From Candidatus Methylopumilus planktonicus (GTDB taxonomy: Bacteria > Pseudomonadota > Gammaproteobacteria > Burkholderiales > Methylophilaceae): a stretch of 64,000 bases of DNA. Below the pieces are notes generated by a model. It saw only the letters and a list, made by a program, of their open reading frames with translations. It was not told the origin of the DNA and did no database searches. Each line of letters begins with the position of its first letter. Position 1 is the stretch's first letter. Location of the stretch: assembly GCF_006364715.1 (NCBI RefSeq), contig NZ_CP040984.1, forward strand, positions 434,001-498,000, given 5' to 3'. This document shows, in pieces, positions 60,395-64,000 of the stretch. The position numbers and the translations under genes were made by a program.

Positions 60395-60414
60395 AAATTT
60401 TTTATAGATATAAC

Positions 60415-60442
60415 AAAGCCACCCCTACGAGTGGCTTTTTTT
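60415..60442 (+). terminator. Intrinsic terminator between corA-like and ygiQ
   Basis: AAAGCCAC - CCCTACGA - GTGGCTTTTTTT, a 6-bp GC-rich stem and seven T. It uses the same AGCCAC/GTGGCT stem as the terminators near 10.2 kb. Confidence 0.85.
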
Positions 60443-60475
60443 CATTTCATTCCAACTTCTTGTTAAAGTTAATGC

Positions 60476-62617
60476 TTATCGAGCACGTTTGAATATTTTT
60501 GTTGTGGGCGTTTTATTTCTAGCAAATTGATGCATTCGTCTGGAATGATTTTCAGATAAAGGTTGTCTTGCAGGGATGAGATGTTTTTTGCTATCTCCAA
60601 TCAAATCAGTTCGACCCATGCGCTGTAATGCTTCACGTAACATTGGCCAATTTTTAGGATCATGGTAACGAATGAATGCTTTATGTAGTCTTCGCACACC
60701 ACCTGCTCGAGGAATAGGAATTTCTTCACTATCTTTCGTCACTTTGCGTAAAGGGTTTTTGCCTGAGTGGTACATAGCTGTGGCCATTGCCATCGGTGTT
60801 GGTGTGAACGTTTGTACCTGGTCTAATTTAAAATCGTGCTCTTTCAACCATAAAGCCAAGTTCATCATATCTTCATCAGTGGCACCTGGATGCGCTGCAA
60901 TGAAGTAAGGAATTAAGTACTGTTCTTTACCAACTTCTTTTGAGAAGCGATCAAACATTTCTTTGAATTTATTATATGAACCTATACCTGGCTTCATCAT
61001 TTTAGATAACACATTTTCCTCGGAGTGCTCAGGCGCAATTTTTAGATAGCCACCCACATGGTGCTGCACTAATTCTTTTACATATTCAGGCGAGGTAACA
61101 GCTAAGTCATAACGAAGGCCTGATCCAATAAGTACTTTTTTAATGCCTTTGGTATTTCTTGCTTTTCGATAGAGCTCTATGAGAGCAGTATGGTCGGTAT
61201 TTAAATTTTCACAAATGCCTGGATAAACGCAAGAAAGTTTTCGACAAGAGGCTTCAATTTTTTCTGACTTACAAGCCATCCGATACATATTAGCTGTAGG
61301 TCCCCCGAGGTCTGAAATGACACCTGTAAATCCATCTACCTTATCTCTAATTTCTTCAACCTCTTTTAGGATGCTTTCTTCTGAACGACTCTGAATAATT
61401 CGACCTTCATGTTCTGTAATAGAACAGAAAGTGCACCCACCAAAACACCCGCGCATAATATTGACTGAGAAGCGAATCATTTCCCATGCAGAAATTTTCG
61501 CATCTCCGTAGCTAGGATGCGGTTTTCTTGCATAAGGAAGGTCGTATACATAATCCATTTCTTTTGTAGTGAGCGGAATAGGAGGGGGATTAAGCCAGAC
61601 TTCTCTATCACCATGTTTTTGGATAAGCGCTCGCGCATTTCCTGGATTTGCTTCTAAATGAAGTACACGCGATGCATGTGCATAAAGTATAGGATCATCA
61701 ACCACTTCCTCAAAGCTTGGTAAGCGAACGACTTGCATACTTCGATCAGCTTTTGTTTTTCGAACTATTTGAATGGCCTTCATGCCGTCAGGTAATTTTT
61801 CTTCACTCGATTTAGCGTTAGTTTCACAATCAGTCCCCGCGCCCATTTTCATTTCATAAGGGTCGACATGTGTTTCAACTTTTCCGGGACGATCAAGATG
61901 TGTGGAAGCTACCTCTTCCCAGCCTTCGGGAATTTTTTTACGTAAGAATGCTGTACCTCGAATATCTTGAATGTCTTCTAACTTTTCGCCATCAGCAATG
62001 CGATGTGTAAGTTCAATAAGAGCTCGTTCAGCGTTACCATATAACAAGATATCAGCCTTAGAATCGACAAGAACTGAGCGACGCACTTTATCAGACCAGT
62101 AGTCGTAATGTGCAATTCTACGAAGACTTGCTTCAATACTGCCTATCACTAAAGGCACATCAGAATATGCTTCACGACAACGTTGAGTATAAACAAGCAC
62201 TGCTCGGTCAGGGCGTTTGCCAGCGATAGCTCCCGGGGTATAAGCATCATCTGAACGAATCTTTCTGTCAGCCGTATATCGGTTCACCATGCTATCCATA
62301 TTGCCGGCCGTGATACCAAAATAAAGATTGGGTTTTCCTAGCGCCTTAAATGGCTCGGCACTTGACCAATCAGGCTGAGATAAAATACCCACTCGGAAGC
62401 CTTGATCCTCCAGCAACCGCCCAATTAAAGCCATACCAAAACTAGGGTGATCAATATATGCGTCACCCGTTACCAAAATAATGTCACAACTATCCCAGCC
62501 TAATACGTCCATTTCCTTACGTGTCATAGGGAGCATATGGGCCGTACCAAAGCGCTTCGCCCAATAAGGACGGTATTTATTAATCGCTTGCGGCGTTAAA
62601 TGAGTCGTGTTTTGCAT
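60476..62617 (-). CDS. ygiQ: YgiQ family radical SAM protein
   Basis: 713 residues, close to E. coli YgiQ. The iron-sulfur motif is G-C-F-G-G-C-T-F-C-S in the middle, with the N-terminal P-x-x-x-x-x-x-G-W-D and a long C-terminal basic tail. The reaction is unknown; the family is widely conserved. It stands alone, divergent from the TSUP permease gene. Confidence 0.94.
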   Translation of the reverse strand: MQNTTHLTPQAINKYRPYWAKRFGTAHMLPMTRKEMDVLGWDSCDIILVTGDAYIDHPSFGMALIGRLLEDQGFRVGILSQPDWSSAEPFKALGKPNLYFGITAGNMDSMVNRYTADRKIRSDDAYTPGAIAGKRPDRAVLVYTQRCREAYSDVPLVIGSIEASLRRIAHYDYWSDKVRRSVLVDSKADILLYGNAERALIELTHRIADGEKLEDIQDIRGTAFLRKKIPEGWEEVASTHLDRPGKVETHVDPYEMKMGAGTDCETNAKSSEEKLPDGMKAIQIVRKTKADRSMQVVRLPSFEEVVDDPILYAHASRVLHLEANPGNARALIQKHGDREVWLNPPPIPLTTKEMDYVYDLPYARKPHPSYGDAKISAWEMIRFSVNIMRGCFGGCTFCSITEHEGRIIQSRSEESILKEVEEIRDKVDGFTGVISDLGGPTANMYRMACKSEKIEASCRKLSCVYPGICENLNTDHTALIELYRKARNTKGIKKVLIGSGLRYDLAVTSPEYVKELVQHHVGGYLKIAPEHSEENVLSKMMKPGIGSYNKFKEMFDRFSKEVGKEQYLIPYFIAAHPGATDEDMMNLALWLKEHDFKLDQVQTFTPTPMAMATAMYHSGKNPLRKVTKDSEEIPIPRAGGVRRLHKAFIRYHDPKNWPMLREALQRMGRTDLIGDSKKHLIPARQPLSENHSRRMHQFARNKTPTTKIFKRAR

Positions 62618-62702
62618 AGTTGAGTATTTTACCCTGATAAATCTATTTAACGCTTTATAATTAACTACTTAAAAGAATTAAACTCATCAAACTGGGGGCT
62701 TT

Positions 62703-63446
62703 ATGAACTTTGAATTGATCGATTTAGCGATTAGCGTGTGTTTATTACTAGGCGCAGTCTTATATACATCTGTGGGACATGCGGGCGCTTCAATCTATAT
62801 TGCGATCATGACATTATTTAATATTCCTAGCGCTGTGATTAAACCCACCGCATTAGTAATGAATATTTTTATTGCCTCATTGACGAGCTGGCGTTTCATA
62901 AGAAAAGGTTTTTTTGATTTTAAAGTCTTATTACCTATTGCTATAGGCGCAATACCTTTTGCATTTTTAGGCGGTTACATAAATGCGCCTAGTCATATTT
63001 ATAAATCTATCGTGGGTATTATTCTTTTAATATCTGCTATTTCTCTTGTTACTAATCTTTCTAATAAAATCGATAAGAAACTTAAGAAACCACCGTTTAT
63101 TTTGGCAATGATTATTGGCGCTTTAATTGGATTTTTAGCAGGCTTAACTGGAACAGGGGGAGGTATATTTTTATCCCCACTTATTTTATTTTTAGGGTGG
63201 AGTACAACTAAGACAACCTCAGGTATCACAGCACTTTTTATTTTAATTAATTCAAGTTTTGGTTTACTTGGAAATTATTCTTCTGTGCAAAATTTACCCG
63301 ATCAATTGCCACTATTCATAGGGGCTACTTTGATAGGTGCTTTGATTGGTACAACGCTAGGCATAAAATTTTATACAGCTAATACCATTAAAAAAACATT
63401 AGCATTAGTTTTAGTGATTGCAGGATTTAAATTGCTACTTACTTGA
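62703..63446 (+). CDS. TSUP (TauE/SafE) family permease
   Basis: 247 residues, eight or so helices in two similar halves. The conserved G-H-A-G-A-S and G-L-T-G-T-G-G-G-I-F-L-S-P blocks are the TSUP repeat motifs. Members export sulfite or organosulfonates or import related anions; the substrate is not clear here. Confidence 0.9.
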   Translation: MNFELIDLAISVCLLLGAVLYTSVGHAGASIYIAIMTLFNIPSAVIKPTALVMNIFIASLTSWRFIRKGFFDFKVLLPIAIGAIPFAFLGGYINAPSHIYKSIVGIILLISAISLVTNLSNKIDKKLKKPPFILAMIIGALIGFLAGLTGTGGGIFLSPLILFLGWSTTKTTSGITALFILINSSFGLLGNYSSVQNLPDQLPLFIGATLIGALIGTTLGIKFYTANTIKKTLALVLVIAGFKLLLT

Positions 63447-63457
63447 AAGTAAAAAAC

Positions 63458-64000
63458 CTAGAAAGGTAATTTTGATTCTGGAGATGCTTTAAAAAGTACT
63501 TTTTTAAATGCTTGCTGAATTCTTTCAAGTGCAATTTTATTTTCAGCTTCAAATCTCAAGACAATTACAGGTGTTGTATTGGATGCGCGCATTAAACCAA
63601 AGCCATCTTGATATTCAACTCGCAAACCATCAACTTTAATAATTTCTAGTGCATTATCAAACTTTGCTTCTGTTTGTAATTTTTTAATTAAAGCGTGAGG
63701 CTCACCCTCATTCATTTTAATTTGAAGTTCGGGTGTGCTAATACTGTTCGGTAGATTATTTAAAATTTCAGATGGATTATCAAAGCGACTTAAAATTTCT
63801 AGAAGTCGAACGCCAGCATAAATGCCATCATCAAAACCATACCAGCGCTCTTTAAAAAAGGTATGACCGCTCATTTCACCAGCGAGCGCTGCATTTTCCT
63901 CTTTCATTTTTGCTTTAATAAGTGAGTGCCCTGTTTTCCACATCAAAGGCTTGCCACCTTTGTCTTTAATCCACTGAAATAAATTACGTGTTGATTTCAC
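63458..64000 (-). CDS. Phosphomannomutase/phosphoglucomutase, C-terminal part
   Basis: The frame runs off the right edge, so only the last ~180 residues are seen. G-E-M-S-G-H-T-F-F (sugar-binding loop of domain III), D-G-I-Y-A-G-V-R and the C-terminal R-A-S-N-T-T-P phosphate-binding block identify an alpha-D-phosphohexomutase of the AlgC/ManB type. It interconverts hexose 6- and 1-phosphates for envelope polysaccharides. The start shown at the edge is not the real start. Confidence 0.92.
   Translation of the reverse strand: MKSTRNLFQWIKDKGGKPLMWKTGHSLIKAKMKEENAALAGEMSGHTFFKERWYGFDDGIYAGVRLLEILSRFDNPSEILNNLPNSISTPELQIKMNEGEPHALIKKLQTEAKFDNALEIIKVDGLRVEYQDGFGLMRASNTTPVIVLRFEAENKIALERIQQAFKKVLFKASPESKLPF

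Noticed and set aside
1..64000. CRISPR array or insertion sequence
   Set aside because: No regularly spaced repeats with unique spacers and no transposase gene were seen anywhere in the window.

Overview
The window is AT-rich DNA, densely packed with bacterial genes, and most likely comes from a freshwater, light-exposed betaproteobacterium. A Methylophilaceae methylotroph of the Methylopumilus type is my best guess. That guess rests on the gene mix: a proteorhodopsin, a second XR-type rhodopsin, a crtEIBY-blh retinal operon, NhaD, GlnE, MsrPQ and many tiny membrane proteins. No rRNA or methanol dehydrogenase gene is present to prove it.

Layout. 1-3.0 kb is the end of an integrated element: a truncated tyrosine recombinase, a coiled-coil protein of unknown function, a complete integrase, and half of a tRNA-Lys(CTT) gene that looks like its attachment site. 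3.1-4.4 kb holds a CDP-diacylglycerol pyrophosphatase and a secreted fasciclin protein. 4.5-9.3 kb is the strangest stretch: a run of very small genes, several preceded by RNA hairpins. It includes a 51-residue membrane protein that recurs at 21.3 kb with a covarying leader hairpin, two copies of a gapless 93-nt element ending in an intrinsic terminator (each followed by a RodZ-like HTH gene), two paralogous mini zinc-finger proteins, and a back-to-back paralogous pair of unknown family. 9.3-16.2 kb has MscS, a secreted two-repeat protein, an SDR lacking its catalytic Tyr, a cryptochrome-DASH, a lipoprotein sugar dehydrogenase, three tiny membrane proteins and an exported histone-deacetylase-like enzyme. 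16.2-21.0 kb has a Fur-box-controlled siderophore receptor, msrA and an FeS-type photolyase. 21.7-24.0 kb is tdh-kbl.

24-31 kb looks slightly richer in G+C and carries an ADP-ribosylglycohydrolase, msrB and an ovothiol module (ovoA-ovoB plus an Atm1-type ABC exporter). 31.7-39.0 kb has a cytochrome c, glnE, msrPQ and a small operon with DUF2805/DUF2256/HNH genes. 39.4-46.4 kb is the phototrophy cassette: proteorhodopsin as its own unit with a terminator, then the second rhodopsin followed by crtE, crtI, crtB, crtY and blh. 46.5-50.6 kb has nhaD, small HTH regulators, a PAS regulator and an orphan umuC. 50.7-58.9 kb has a His-rich periplasmic protein with a ZnuD-like receptor, an alternative oxidase, and several exported proteins of DUF families. 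59.1-64.0 kb has a CorA-like channel (GMS instead of GMN), YgiQ, a TSUP permease and a truncated phosphomannomutase.

The genes fit one theme, life in sunlit, oxic surface water: light-driven ion pumping with its own retinal and carotenoid supply, two photolyases, all three methionine sulfoxide repair systems, a thiol-histidine antioxidant pathway, and an alternative oxidase. A GAACTT-N17-TCWA promoter shared by msrA and the DUF2805 operon, with a looser match at msrB, hints that some of these are co-regulated by an ECF-type sigma factor.
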